A stretch of DNA of 64,000 nt. Source: Nitrospirota bacterium. GTDB taxonomy: Bacteria; JACPQY01. Every line of letters starts with the position of its first letter. Positions within the stretch are counted from its first letter, which is position 1. The DNA is taken from contig JACPAV010000002.1 in assembly GCA_016180645.1 (NCBI GenBank), positions 1 to 64,000 on the forward strand, read 5' to 3'. The position numbers were made by a program, and so were the translations under genes. Under the pieces are notes generated by a model. The model saw only the letters and a list, made by a program, of their open reading frames with translations. It made no database searches and was not told where the DNA came from. Below, piece after piece: positions 56,616 through 64,000 of this stretch.

Positions 56616-58292
56616 ATGAACGCCATGATCAAGGCTACATTCCTCGCCGCGGTTCTACTCATCGCGGGTTCGAATCGCGAAGCGGGAGCCGCTCCCACCA
56701 TGGACGAACTCGTCCAGCAGTTCGAGGCCCAGATCGATGCCTGGGACGTCGCGGCCGCATCGTCCACCCTCAAGACTCTGGATGCTTCCGCGACGCCGGA
56801 ACATCAGGCCTCACTCCGAAGTCTAAGGTCCATCCTCGCGTTCTATTCCGGCGACTACCGGCAGGCTCGTTCCCTTCTCGATCAGGCGCGCGACCCGGAG
56901 CAGATCAAGGACGGAGGATTCTCCCTCGCCGAGGTCATCCGCAAGACGGAGGAGGCCTTTCGAGAATCGCCCCAGACCCGATTCGGACACTTTGAGGCAC
57001 GATACAAACCGGGGGTGGACGTCGTTCTCGTGGGCGATCTTTTCGCCGAGTTGGAAGACGCCTATCGCTTCTTTGAAAAACTTCTCGGCTTCAGTCCCGA
57101 CGCGCCGATCCGAGTCGAGGTGTTCTCGGACTACGACGCCTTCCGCCACGCCACCACGCTGACCGAAAAGGATCTCGAAGTCTCGGGAGCGGTTGGCGTA
57201 TGCAAATTCAACAAGCTCATGGTGCTGAGTCCCCGGCTGCTCCTCCGTGGCTACCGATACCTCAACACCGCCGTGCACGAGTACGTGCATTTCCTCGTCT
57301 ATCACCTCACCCGCAACAATGCGCCCGTCTGGCTGCACGAAGGCATCGCCTCGTATCTCGAAGACCTGTTCGATCGCGAGCGTGGATCGAAGAATCCGGG
57401 CGCCATCGGGCCGGATGCGTTCCGCTCGCGATTGCAACCTTCGAGCGAAACCCTGCTCGCCACCGCCGTCCAGAACAACACGCTGATCCCGTATTCCCGG
57501 ATGCACCCCTCCCTCGTGAAATTGGATACGCGGGAGGAAGTGGCCCTCGCGTTCGCCCAAGTTCAGGTGGCCGTGGAATTTTTGATGACGCGCACCGAGG
57601 GCAAGGGGCTGGGTCGCCTCCTCAAGGCATTGGGCGAGGGAAAGGAACTCTCCGCAGCACTTCAGCAGGTGGTGGGCCTCGATCTAACTTCCTTTGAGCT
57701 GGCCGTGAAGGAATCGCTCTTGCAGCGTGGACTCAAGGCGATCCCCGGGATGGAAGCGCCCAGTCTCACACTCAAGAGGGACGGATCGACGGGGACGGAC
57801 GAGGATCTCGAATGGCGGGAGGTGGAGCACAAGCAGGCACGGGAGTTCACCCGTTTGGGCGATCTGCTCAAGAGCCGGAGCCAGTTCCCCGCTGCCGTGA
57901 TCGAATATCAAAAGGCGCGCGAAAAGGAATCCTACTCGGCCATCATTCTGAACAAGCTGGGGCAATCCCAGCTTCTCGCCGGTCAGCCGGGGGACGCCAT
58001 TCGGACGCTGGAGGAATGCCGCGAGTTGTATCCCGACTTCTCGACGACCTACTACGCACTGGGCGAAGCCCATCTGGCCGGGAACGACATCGAGAAGGCG
58101 GTGACGAGCTACGTCGAAGTCACCCGGATCAACCCGTTCCATACGGTGGCGTGGCAGCGGTTGGCGGATCTGTTCGCCAAGACGGGCCGGAAGGACGAGG
58201 CACAACGCGCATCTGAGAAGCTTCGTATCTTATCCGCTGCGGATCGCGCGCCCGCCGCGGATCGTGGTTCCTCGAGGCCGGCCAAGCGTTGA
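56616..58292 (+). CDS. exported peptidase-MA-like protein with TPR repeats
   Basis: 558 residues from ATG 56616 (ATG 56625 equally possible), giving a signal peptide ATFLAAVLLIAGSNREAGAA. An N-terminal TPR-like pair precedes a gluzincin-type domain with the zinc helix TAVHEYVHFLVYHL (His about 221) and WLHEGIASYLED supplying the third ligand, as in the peptidase MA-like superfamily. The C-terminal third carries TPR units (AREFTRLGDLLKSRSQFPAA, LGQSQLLAGQPGDAIRTLEE). Periplasmic metallopeptidase or a pseudo-enzyme. Substrate unknown. MoxR ATPase gene 31 bp downstream. Confidence 0.78.
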   Translation: MNAMIKATFLAAVLLIAGSNREAGAAPTMDELVQQFEAQIDAWDVAAASSTLKTLDASATPEHQASLRSLRSILAFYSGDYRQARSLLDQARDPEQIKDGGFSLAEVIRKTEEAFRESPQTRFGHFEARYKPGVDVVLVGDLFAELEDAYRFFEKLLGFSPDAPIRVEVFSDYDAFRHATTLTEKDLEVSGAVGVCKFNKLMVLSPRLLLRGYRYLNTAVHEYVHFLVYHLTRNNAPVWLHEGIASYLEDLFDRERGSKNPGAIGPDAFRSRLQPSSETLLATAVQNNTLIPYSRMHPSLVKLDTREEVALAFAQVQVAVEFLMTRTEGKGLGRLLKALGEGKELSAALQQVVGLDLTSFELAVKESLLQRGLKAIPGMEAPSLTLKRDGSTGTDEDLEWREVEHKQAREFTRLGDLLKSRSQFPAAVIEYQKAREKESYSAIILNKLGQSQLLAGQPGDAIRTLEECRELYPDFSTTYYALGEAHLAGNDIEKAVTSYVEVTRINPFHTVAWQRLADLFAKTGRKDEAQRASEKLRILSAADRAPAADRGSSRPAKR

Positions 58293-58323
58293 GAAGACCG
58301 GGCAAATGTGATAGGTGAGCCGC

Positions 58324-59400
58324 ATGTCCCAGTCCGCCATGCCCGCTGAAGGTTCAGTCCGCCCGGAGGCGTCGAGTCCATCGGCCGCCGATTCCGAGGA
58401 ATTGGTAGGCCGGCTCCGGCAGAAGAAAGACCGAATTCTGGCGGAGGTGGAAAAAGTCATTCTCGGCCAGCGGGAAGTGATGGATCTCCTGCTCACGGCG
58501 GTTTTCTCACGCGGTCATTCCTTGTTCGTCGGCGTGCCCGGTCTGGCGAAAACGCTCATGGTCAATACGCTCGCCCAAGTCATGGATCTCCGGTTTCAGC
58601 GCATTCAATTCACGCCGGACCTCATGCCCTCCGACATCACCGGCACGGAGGTCCTGGAGGAGGACGTGACGGTGGGAAAACGGGTATTCCGCTTCATCCG
58701 CGGCCCCATCTTCACGAACATTCTGCTCGCGGACGAGATCAACCGCACCCCCCCCAAAACCCAGGCCGCGCTCCTTCAAGCCATGCAGGAGTTCAAAGTC
58801 ACGGCCGGTGGAGAAACGTATCCCATCGAACAGCCGTTCCTGGTGTTCGCCACCCAGAATCCCATCGAGCAGGAAGGCACGTACCCTCTGCCTGAAGCCC
58901 AGCTCGACCGCTTCATGCTCCACATCGACGTGCTCTATCCCTCCACGGAAACCGAGATGGAAATCGTGAAAGCCACAACCGGTCAGAGTGCGCCGGAGCT
59001 GCAGAAAGTGATCAGCCTGCCCGAAGTCCTGGATCTCCAGAACCTGGTCCGGCGGGTGCCGGTGCCGGATCACACGGTGGAATATGCCGTGCGGCTGGTG
59101 GCTCACACACGGCCGGACGGCAAGATCAACCGGGGGAATGGGAAGCACGAGATGCGGTCTCTCAGCTATGTGAACGAATGGGTCAGTTGGGGCGCCAGTC
59201 CCCGCGCCAGTCAGTACCTCATCGTGGGCGCCAAGGCACGGGCACTCCTCGATGGCCGCCCGTATGCGGCGATCGAGGACGTGCGAGCACTCGCCATGCC
59301 GGTGCTCAAGCACCGCATCATTTTGAACTTCAAGGCGGAAGCCGAAGGGGTTCGAAGCGAGACGCTCATCCAGAGAATTCTGGATGAGGTGAAGAGCTAG
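58324..59400 (+). CDS. MoxR-family AAA+ ATPase
   Basis: 358 residues from ATG 58324. After a short variable N terminus comes EKVILGQREVMDLLLTAVFS, the Walker A GVPGLAKT, QFTPDLMPSDITGTEV, the Walker B NILLADEINRTPPKTQAALLQAMQE, and the sensor ATQNPIEQEGTYPLPEAQLDRF. MoxR proteins act as chaperones that assemble or activate metalloenzymes and envelope complexes, usually with DUF58 and VWA partners, none of which follows here. It may serve the TPR-peptidase upstream. Confidence 0.92.
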   Translation: MSQSAMPAEGSVRPEASSPSAADSEELVGRLRQKKDRILAEVEKVILGQREVMDLLLTAVFSRGHSLFVGVPGLAKTLMVNTLAQVMDLRFQRIQFTPDLMPSDITGTEVLEEDVTVGKRVFRFIRGPIFTNILLADEINRTPPKTQAALLQAMQEFKVTAGGETYPIEQPFLVFATQNPIEQEGTYPLPEAQLDRFMLHIDVLYPSTETEMEIVKATTGQSAPELQKVISLPEVLDLQNLVRRVPVPDHTVEYAVRLVAHTRPDGKINRGNGKHEMRSLSYVNEWVSWGASPRASQYLIVGAKARALLDGRPYAAIEDVRALAMPVLKHRIILNFKAEAEGVRSETLIQRILDEVKS

Positions 59401-59417
59401 GCCGTTGTCAGCTTTCA

Positions 59418-59474
59418 GTAGGGGAGCAGCCTTGGCTGCTCCCGATGAGGGAGGACCTGAAGGTCCTCCTCTAC
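59418..59474. repeat. double-hairpin intergenic repeat, copy 5
   Basis: GTAGG border, GGGAGCAGCC-tt-GGCTGCTCCC and GAGGACCT-ga-AGGTCCTC, ending CTCTAC. Flanked by a short CAGCTTTC/GAAGCTG inverted repeat. Between two convergent genes. Confidence 0.8.
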
Positions 59475-59512
59475 GAAGCTGAACACTTTCCTACTGATGG
59501 TTGAATGCTTGC

Positions 59513-61687
59513 CTAATTGCTGAAGACGATCTTTTCCGTGAGGGTGTTTTCTTTCCGGTCCTTGACCTTGATGACCAGCGTGTGTTCGCCCTGACCGGGC
59601 ACGGGAAGCGTTACGTCGAACTTCTCCGCGTTCGAGTCCGCGATTCGATCGACCGGATAGACCAGCTCCCACTCCTGCGAATCCAGCGCCACCTCGGCGG
59701 CATCCACGGCCGTGGTCCGGTCCACCGTTTCGAATTCGATGCGCACGCCATTGGCGCCCACGGCGTGCTTGAGCGACCGGATTTCCGGGGGCGTGTTATC
59801 GATTTCGATCGGAGACGACACCACTTCTCCGGTGAGGGCCTGATCCCGCGGATTGCTCGCGCGGTCGCCGGCTATGATCTTCACGAAGTACACGCCGTCC
59901 GGGACAACGGAAATGTCCCACCGGTAGGTGGGGCGGGTCCAATCTTTCTGGATTTCCTTCCAGGCTGATTCCTCCTGACCCCGCATCAGGAGATCGTAGG
60001 TCAGGTTATCGCCGTCCGGATCCGAGGCCTTCCAGGAAAGATCGAGAAAACTGATTTTGGCCGCTTCCGGTTGGGGCGGCATGCCCGGCTGGAGCCCCGG
60101 CGTAAATCCCTGGGCGGGGGACCCACCGGCGCCCGGCGAGGCCGCCCCCCCCCCGATTTGAGCCCGCACGGATCTCGTCGGCTGGACTTCCTTCACGGAG
60201 AGGCCCTGAATTTGCGGAGCGGCGTTTTTGGTCAGGTAATTGGCGCGAACTTGCAGGAGGGAGACCGGCTCCTTCGATTTCTCGAATTCGACTTTCCATT
60301 GGAAGAATCGGGCGGGAGCCAGCGACGTCTGGCCGTTCTTCAACAAGGTCCAATCGGACCAATCCTCCCCCGGGCGCTCCGTGTTTCCCCCGCGAACCGA
60401 AAATCTCAGTCCCTTTTCCACCCGATGGGGACGGCTGCGCCATTCGACCTTGCCCCAATACGATACGCGTTGCGCATCGAAGGCCTCCGAAAAGTACGCC
60501 CCCTTGGACGCGGGCTCACCCCCGACTCGGTACACGGCTGAACCATGACTGGTAATCACGGACCAGCCTTGGGAATCGAGAGGGAGGATGGCCACGACTT
60601 CCTCCTCCTGCCCTTGGAAGATCAAACTCTTGGAGAATTCGGGACCCGACATGCCGAGGAGCCTCGCCTTCCCTCCCCCAAGGCCCAGGACGACCTCGGA
60701 ACCGGCGGCGGAGAGCGCAAAGGGCAGGTCGTCGCCATCCCAGATCGGAAACACGAAACCATCGGGGTCGATCCGGACCACTTGGTGTTTTTTGGGCGTG
60801 CTTTTCGATCCCGCGTTCCATCGGCGGGTCTCGGTGGGACTCGGTTCACCCAGGATGTCCTCCGCATCGGACGCATTCGTCGCCGACCCGGACGAAACTG
60901 ATTTCGAACCTCCGGCGGCACCCGACCGGAGGCCTACCAGCGCCGCATAGAGTGAGCCTTTGGAGTCCTGGGCCAGGGCGCGAACTTCTTCGCGATCCGA
61001 ATCGAGGATAACGGAACGCTTTCCCTTGGCCGGAACACGGTAGATCCGACCCGGCCCGGAGCAGCCGACGATCAGGGATCCGTCGGCCTGCGGGACGAGC
61101 GTGGAGACGTGGTCCTCCTTCCCCTCGAACACGAGCTGGGAATCCCCCTTGGAGGTCACCCGGTAGAGCTTCGCCGGCGAGCCCGTGCCGATCCACACAC
61201 CTCCATCGGGGGCGGGTCGCATCGCCCACACATACGATTCCGCAGGATCAAAGACGACTGTGCCCTCCGCCTTCTCCCCTTTTCCGAGCGGAACGCGATA
61301 CACCTTTCCATCCGGGCTCGATCCCGCCCAAAGCTCCCCTGACGTCAACGCCACCGCATAGACGAAGGGATCGGGCGCCTTGAAAATCAACGAGGAGGAG
61401 CCGTCCGCACCAACCCTCCAAACCTCACCTTGATCGCCTCCCGAAAGGTAGACCGTCTGAGATTTCGGATCGGCCGCGGCGGCCCACACCTGAGGCATTT
61501 TCAATTCGGCGATCCGGCGCACGTCCCGCCCAAGGCGAAGTTCACCGTCTTCCGTGATCTCGACCGATTCGACCTCGCCGCCCAGGAAGTCCTGGAAACT
61601 TTCGAGGACCCATTTTTGCGGCTCCGCGGCGAAGGCCGACCGACCCAGAAAGACAAACAAAACGGAAAATACCGAAAGCTTGTTCAA
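59513..61687 (-). CDS. exported beta-propeller protein with Ig-like C-terminal modules
   Basis: 724 residues from a TTG start supported by GAGGTGACGG. A signal peptide (VFSVLFVFLGRSAFAAE) precedes a series of seven or so propeller-like blades (VWAAAADPKSQTVYLSGGDQ, VYAVALTSGELWAGSSPDG, GSLIVGCSGPGRIYRVP). The C-terminal third has fibronectin/cadherin-like modules (DLSWKASDPDGDNLTYDLLM, ITEDG and KIIAGDRASNPRDQALTG). A C10 run encodes GGG at 60145-60154. It starts 9 bp after the S55 peptidase gene. Function unknown, probably periplasmic or surface. Confidence 0.72.
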   Translation of the reverse strand: MNKLSVFSVLFVFLGRSAFAAEPQKWVLESFQDFLGGEVESVEITEDGELRLGRDVRRIAELKMPQVWAAAADPKSQTVYLSGGDQGEVWRVGADGSSSLIFKAPDPFVYAVALTSGELWAGSSPDGKVYRVPLGKGEKAEGTVVFDPAESYVWAMRPAPDGGVWIGTGSPAKLYRVTSKGDSQLVFEGKEDHVSTLVPQADGSLIVGCSGPGRIYRVPAKGKRSVILDSDREEVRALAQDSKGSLYAALVGLRSGAAGGSKSVSSGSATNASDAEDILGEPSPTETRRWNAGSKSTPKKHQVVRIDPDGFVFPIWDGDDLPFALSAAGSEVVLGLGGGKARLLGMSGPEFSKSLIFQGQEEEVVAILPLDSQGWSVITSHGSAVYRVGGEPASKGAYFSEAFDAQRVSYWGKVEWRSRPHRVEKGLRFSVRGGNTERPGEDWSDWTLLKNGQTSLAPARFFQWKVEFEKSKEPVSLLQVRANYLTKNAAPQIQGLSVKEVQPTRSVRAQIGGGAASPGAGGSPAQGFTPGLQPGMPPQPEAAKISFLDLSWKASDPDGDNLTYDLLMRGQEESAWKEIQKDWTRPTYRWDISVVPDGVYFVKIIAGDRASNPRDQALTGEVVSSPIEIDNTPPEIRSLKHAVGANGVRIEFETVDRTTAVDAAEVALDSQEWELVYPVDRIADSNAEKFDVTLPVPGQGEHTLVIKVKDRKENTLTEKIVFSN

Positions 61688-61696
61688 ACCGTCACC

Positions 61697-63481
61697 TCAT
61701 TTCAGGGAGGACTGCACGTGAAGGAGGAGCTCTTTCTCACCGCGAACGTAGAAGGCCGTTTTCACCGACTCTTGCTTGATCACGGATCCGGTCACGATGG
61801 GCGCCTCGGTCCGATCGCGATCGGATTGAAGGAGTTCATATACCGAGGGTGGAAGATTCTCCAGGCGGCGTCCGCCGGTGCGCACCCCGGAGGAAGCCCG
61901 CTCGAGGCGAACGTAGATCTGGCGGGCATCGTAGGTCTTTCTGAGCTGGATTAGAATGGACGGGAGGGTGGATCCGGCCTCGCCGATCCCGGTCCAATCG
62001 GAGCGTTCGGCGGCCAGGGCATCGGTCACCCGAAGCGTGTAGTCGCCCGGTTCGATGTCGGCGGGCAGGGTGAACGGATGGGTCAATTCGCTTCGCCCCT
62101 TCCTTCCCGCGCGAAGGACGATTTCCAGTGGAAGCTTTTCCCCCGCTCGCACGTCAGAACGAGGCATGCGGATTCGGTCCAGCACGGCCGACTGATCCCC
62201 CTTGTTCGCCTGCACGTTCAGCTCGATTCCCTGCACGCGGAGGGGCTTGTAGGGGTTGCGGAGAAGCCAGCCGATGGTTTGGGAGACATCGCCGACGACA
62301 TCGGTAAGCGCGAAGTCGCCCGACCGGAAGATTTCCACCGGCACCGCTTCTTCCCCCTCGATCCGAATCGCGCCGCGGGCGTCGATCGTGACGGGGCTCG
62401 ACATCCCGGTGCTGAGCATGATGAGGTTCCCCACCGTCATCTGCAATAGCGCCGGGGTCAGCACGATGTGCTCCACGACGTCGAAATGGTAGGTCTGGCC
62501 GCCGTTGACGGTGACCCGCACTTTCACCGTCGGCGCGGATCGCCGCAGGAGGCCGACGATGCCGGTCGACTGGTCCCGCGTCCACGCCCCGACCGTTTCA
62601 CCGTCGGACGTAATCTTGTACGAAAGGGCCTGGCCGGGCACGACGGTGAGCACCCGCGAGGGGGCCAAGGGAAAATTGACGTCGCCACCCCACATGAACG
62701 GATGGCCGAAGGCGAGAATTCGATCTTTGTCGATGAAGGTCAGCGTACCCGACGCGCTCATGCTGATGTCGCCGGAGACGAGCCGGGCCGAGATGGAGGA
62801 ACCGGGTTCAAGATTCCCCCCCCCCGCGCCGTCCGACCCGGATCCGGCGAGCACCGGGTAGAAGCCGAGCCTCTCGAAATCACCACGGAACAACCGGAGA
62901 ATTTCGGGGTGAAAGCCGCTCATCGCCAAGGGCGTTTCGATGGGAATCACGCCTCCCGGATCAAAGACCCCTTTTCCCGTGGCCGTCGCCGCGGGTGCGT
63001 TCCGCTCCTGGATTTCCTGGGGAGGCAGCGGCCGAATTAGCCCGGGAGTCGCAGTGGGCTCGGCGGCGCCCGGCTCGGCCATACCTTCAAACAGGTCCAG
63101 CATGTCCTGGATCGGTGTGATGCCGGCGATGGGCCTCCGGGGAAACGCCCCGAACCGATACGCGAGCGCGCCGACGAGCTTGCCCTCGATGTAGACCGGA
63201 CTGCCGCTCATGCCGGCGATGACCCCCGCTTCATCCACCGCCTTGCCGCTCACCTCGGCCAGAATCAAACTGCGTTTGGGAGCGTAGTTTCGAAGAACAT
63301 CGATCACTTCGACTTGGAATTCCTCGATGGCGGTGCCTTTGAAAACGGTTTTGCCCACCCCCTTCATGCCGGGTTTGACTTGGTCGAGCGGAAAAATGGG
63401 CTCGGCGGTGCCAGCCCAAGCGGAAAGCCATGAGCCATGAGCCAGGAAGACACAGAGACACGCGATCCACTTGTACCTCAT
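61697..63481 (-). CDS. SpoIVB-type (S55) peptidase-domain protein
   Basis: 594 residues, ribosome site GAGGA. A signal peptide (WIACLCVFLAHGSWLSAWAG) is followed by a PDZ-like region (VKPGMKGVGKTVFKGTAIEE) and the S55 domain with the catalytic-Ser strand GVIAGMSGSPVYIEGKLVGA and FGHPFMWGG about 170 residues later. The C-terminal part contains beta modules. S55 domains are known as SpoIVB in sporulation signalling, but such proteins also occur in non-spore-forming Gram-negatives. A C10 run (62816-62825) encodes GGG. It is transcribed with the propeller gene downstream. Confidence 0.82.
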   Translation of the reverse strand: MRYKWIACLCVFLAHGSWLSAWAGTAEPIFPLDQVKPGMKGVGKTVFKGTAIEEFQVEVIDVLRNYAPKRSLILAEVSGKAVDEAGVIAGMSGSPVYIEGKLVGALAYRFGAFPRRPIAGITPIQDMLDLFEGMAEPGAAEPTATPGLIRPLPPQEIQERNAPAATATGKGVFDPGGVIPIETPLAMSGFHPEILRLFRGDFERLGFYPVLAGSGSDGAGGGNLEPGSSISARLVSGDISMSASGTLTFIDKDRILAFGHPFMWGGDVNFPLAPSRVLTVVPGQALSYKITSDGETVGAWTRDQSTGIVGLLRRSAPTVKVRVTVNGGQTYHFDVVEHIVLTPALLQMTVGNLIMLSTGMSSPVTIDARGAIRIEGEEAVPVEIFRSGDFALTDVVGDVSQTIGWLLRNPYKPLRVQGIELNVQANKGDQSAVLDRIRMPRSDVRAGEKLPLEIVLRAGRKGRSELTHPFTLPADIEPGDYTLRVTDALAAERSDWTGIGEAGSTLPSILIQLRKTYDARQIYVRLERASSGVRTGGRRLENLPPSVYELLQSDRDRTEAPIVTGSVIKQESVKTAFYVRGEKELLLHVQSSLK

Positions 63482-63509
63482 CGCTTTTTCCTCATCGCTA
63501 CCAAGAGCC

Positions 63510-63600
63510 TCTGACAGAATGCCGATTCGTAGGGGAGCATCTTCAGATGCTCCCTCTTGTCGGGAGGGTCTGAAGACCCTCCCCTACGCATTCTGTTAGA
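63510..63600. repeat. double-hairpin intergenic repeat, copy 6, with outer arms
   Basis: Nearly identical to 29748-29838 over 91 bases, including outer arms TCTGACAGAATGC/GCATTCTGTTAGA. It lies in the divergent gap between the S55 gene and mnmG. Confidence 0.88.
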
Positions 63601-63620
63601 CATGTAGAATCCGCCCTTCG

Positions 63621-64000
63621 ATGGCTTACGATGTGATCGTTGTTGGGGCCGGGCACGCCGGGTGCGAAGCCGCGCTTGCGGCGGCGCGAATGGACTGCTC
63701 CACGCTGCTGGTAACGCTCTCGCGGGAGGCCATCGCCCGGATGAGCTGCAACCCGTCCATCGGCGGAATCGGAAAAGGCCACCTCGTGAAGGAAATCGAC
63801 GCGTTGGGCGGCGAGATGGGCCGGAACACGGACAAGGCCGGGATTCAGTTCCGGCGGCTCAACATGAGCAAAGGCCCCGCCGTTCGCGGCACCCGCGCGC
63901 AGTGCGACCGCGGTCTCTATCACCTCTTCATGCGCCGGACGATCGAATCCCAGCCCGGGCTGACCGTGGTCGAGACTTCCGCCGAAGGTTTCCTCTTGCG
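63621..64000 (+). CDS. mnmG: tRNA uridine 5-carboxymethylaminomethyl modification enzyme, 3'-truncated
   Basis: The first 126 residues, continuing past the window end. The opening [20 protein letters not shown] is the FAD-binding Rossmann motif of MnmG/GidA, followed by [40 protein letters not shown] and [15 protein letters not shown], all diagnostic. With MnmE it modifies U34 of several tRNAs. Confidence 0.95.
   Translation, partial: MAYDVIVVGAGHAGCEAALAAARMDCSTLLVTLSREAIARMSCNPSIGGIGKGHLVKEIDALGGEMGRNTDKAGIQFRRLNMSKGPAVRGTRAQCDRGLYHLFMRRTIESQPGLTVVETSAEGFLL

Noticed and set aside
63482-63620. Origin of replication near mnmG
   Set aside because: mnmG can lie near oriC, but the gap holds only the double-hairpin repeat; no DnaA-box cluster or AT-rich unwinding region was seen.
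1-64000. tRNA, rRNA, riboswitch or CRISPR array
   Set aside because: No cloverleaf with GGTTCRA-type arm, no rRNA-like stretch, no regularly spaced repeats and no cas gene were recognised by eye. A covariance-model scan would be needed to exclude small RNAs.

Overview
The window reads as part of a chromosome from a high-G+C, didermic (Gram-negative) bacterium, most likely an uncultured lineage of the old 'Deltaproteobacteria' grade (Myxococcota/Bdellovibrionota-like). The reasons are inferential: many lipoproteins and outer-membrane barrel candidates, TolQ, a MotA/MotB stator, a very large Ser/Thr kinase-TPR-GAF-sigma54 activator fusion, FHA proteins, c-di-GMP enzymes, and an ilvB-ilvN-ilvC-psd-(insert)-pssA-leuA order that resembles deltaproteobacterial clusters. 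No rRNA, tRNA or CRISPR array was recognised.

Layout. 1-2.4 kb: 3' end of a FliG-like gene followed by motA and motB. 2.5-4.7 kb: a SulP transporter fused to STAS and cyclic-nucleotide-binding domains. 5.2-14.1 kb: a minus-strand cluster that begins with a sensorless hybrid histidine kinase and continues through small lipoproteins, three secreted proteins sharing an N-terminal PGGCGG signature, an FHA protein and a glycosyltransferase. 14.2-19.6 kb: the 1.8-thousand-residue kinase/sigma54 activator. 19.6-29.7 kb: acyltransferase, FHA-GGDEF cyclase, M19 dipeptidase, barrel-like proteins, an amidohydrolase lipoprotein and several small lipoproteins. 29.9-35.0 kb: a copper-type P-ATPase, a PAS-GGDEF-EAL protein and MerT/MerP-like proteins. 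35.0-37.1 kb: an RNase HII-like protein, TolQ and a DUF465 protein. 37.2-49.3 kb: branched-chain amino acid and phospholipid synthesis (ilvBNC, psd, pssA, leuA), interrupted between psd and pssA by a cassette of about 5 kb with a frameshifted M36-like metallopeptidase and a lipoprotein. 49.4-64 kb: an Nramp-related transporter, tgt, mtgA, a Ca2+/cation antiporter, an M23 peptidase, a peptidase-MA/TPR protein, a MoxR ATPase, a beta-propeller protein, an S55 peptidase and the start of mnmG.

The most unusual layer is not a single gene but the density of short palindromic DNA elements. At least four families are visible: (i) double-hairpin units bounded by GTAGG/CCTAC; (ii) a perfect inverted repeat with 21-bp arms at the copA stop codon, with a half copy at the end of the FHA-GGDEF gene; (iii) a GTCCCC/GGAGYGGAG element that also sits inside coding sequence, adding the same peptide (RRxRNGVEGA) in frame to both Psd and Tgt and a related tandem 19-residue repeat to the histidine kinase; (iv) AGCTGA- and CCTGAG-type intergenic repeats. 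The in-frame colonisation of housekeeping enzymes, plus the PGGCGG secreted-protein operon, are the best candidates for something undescribed.
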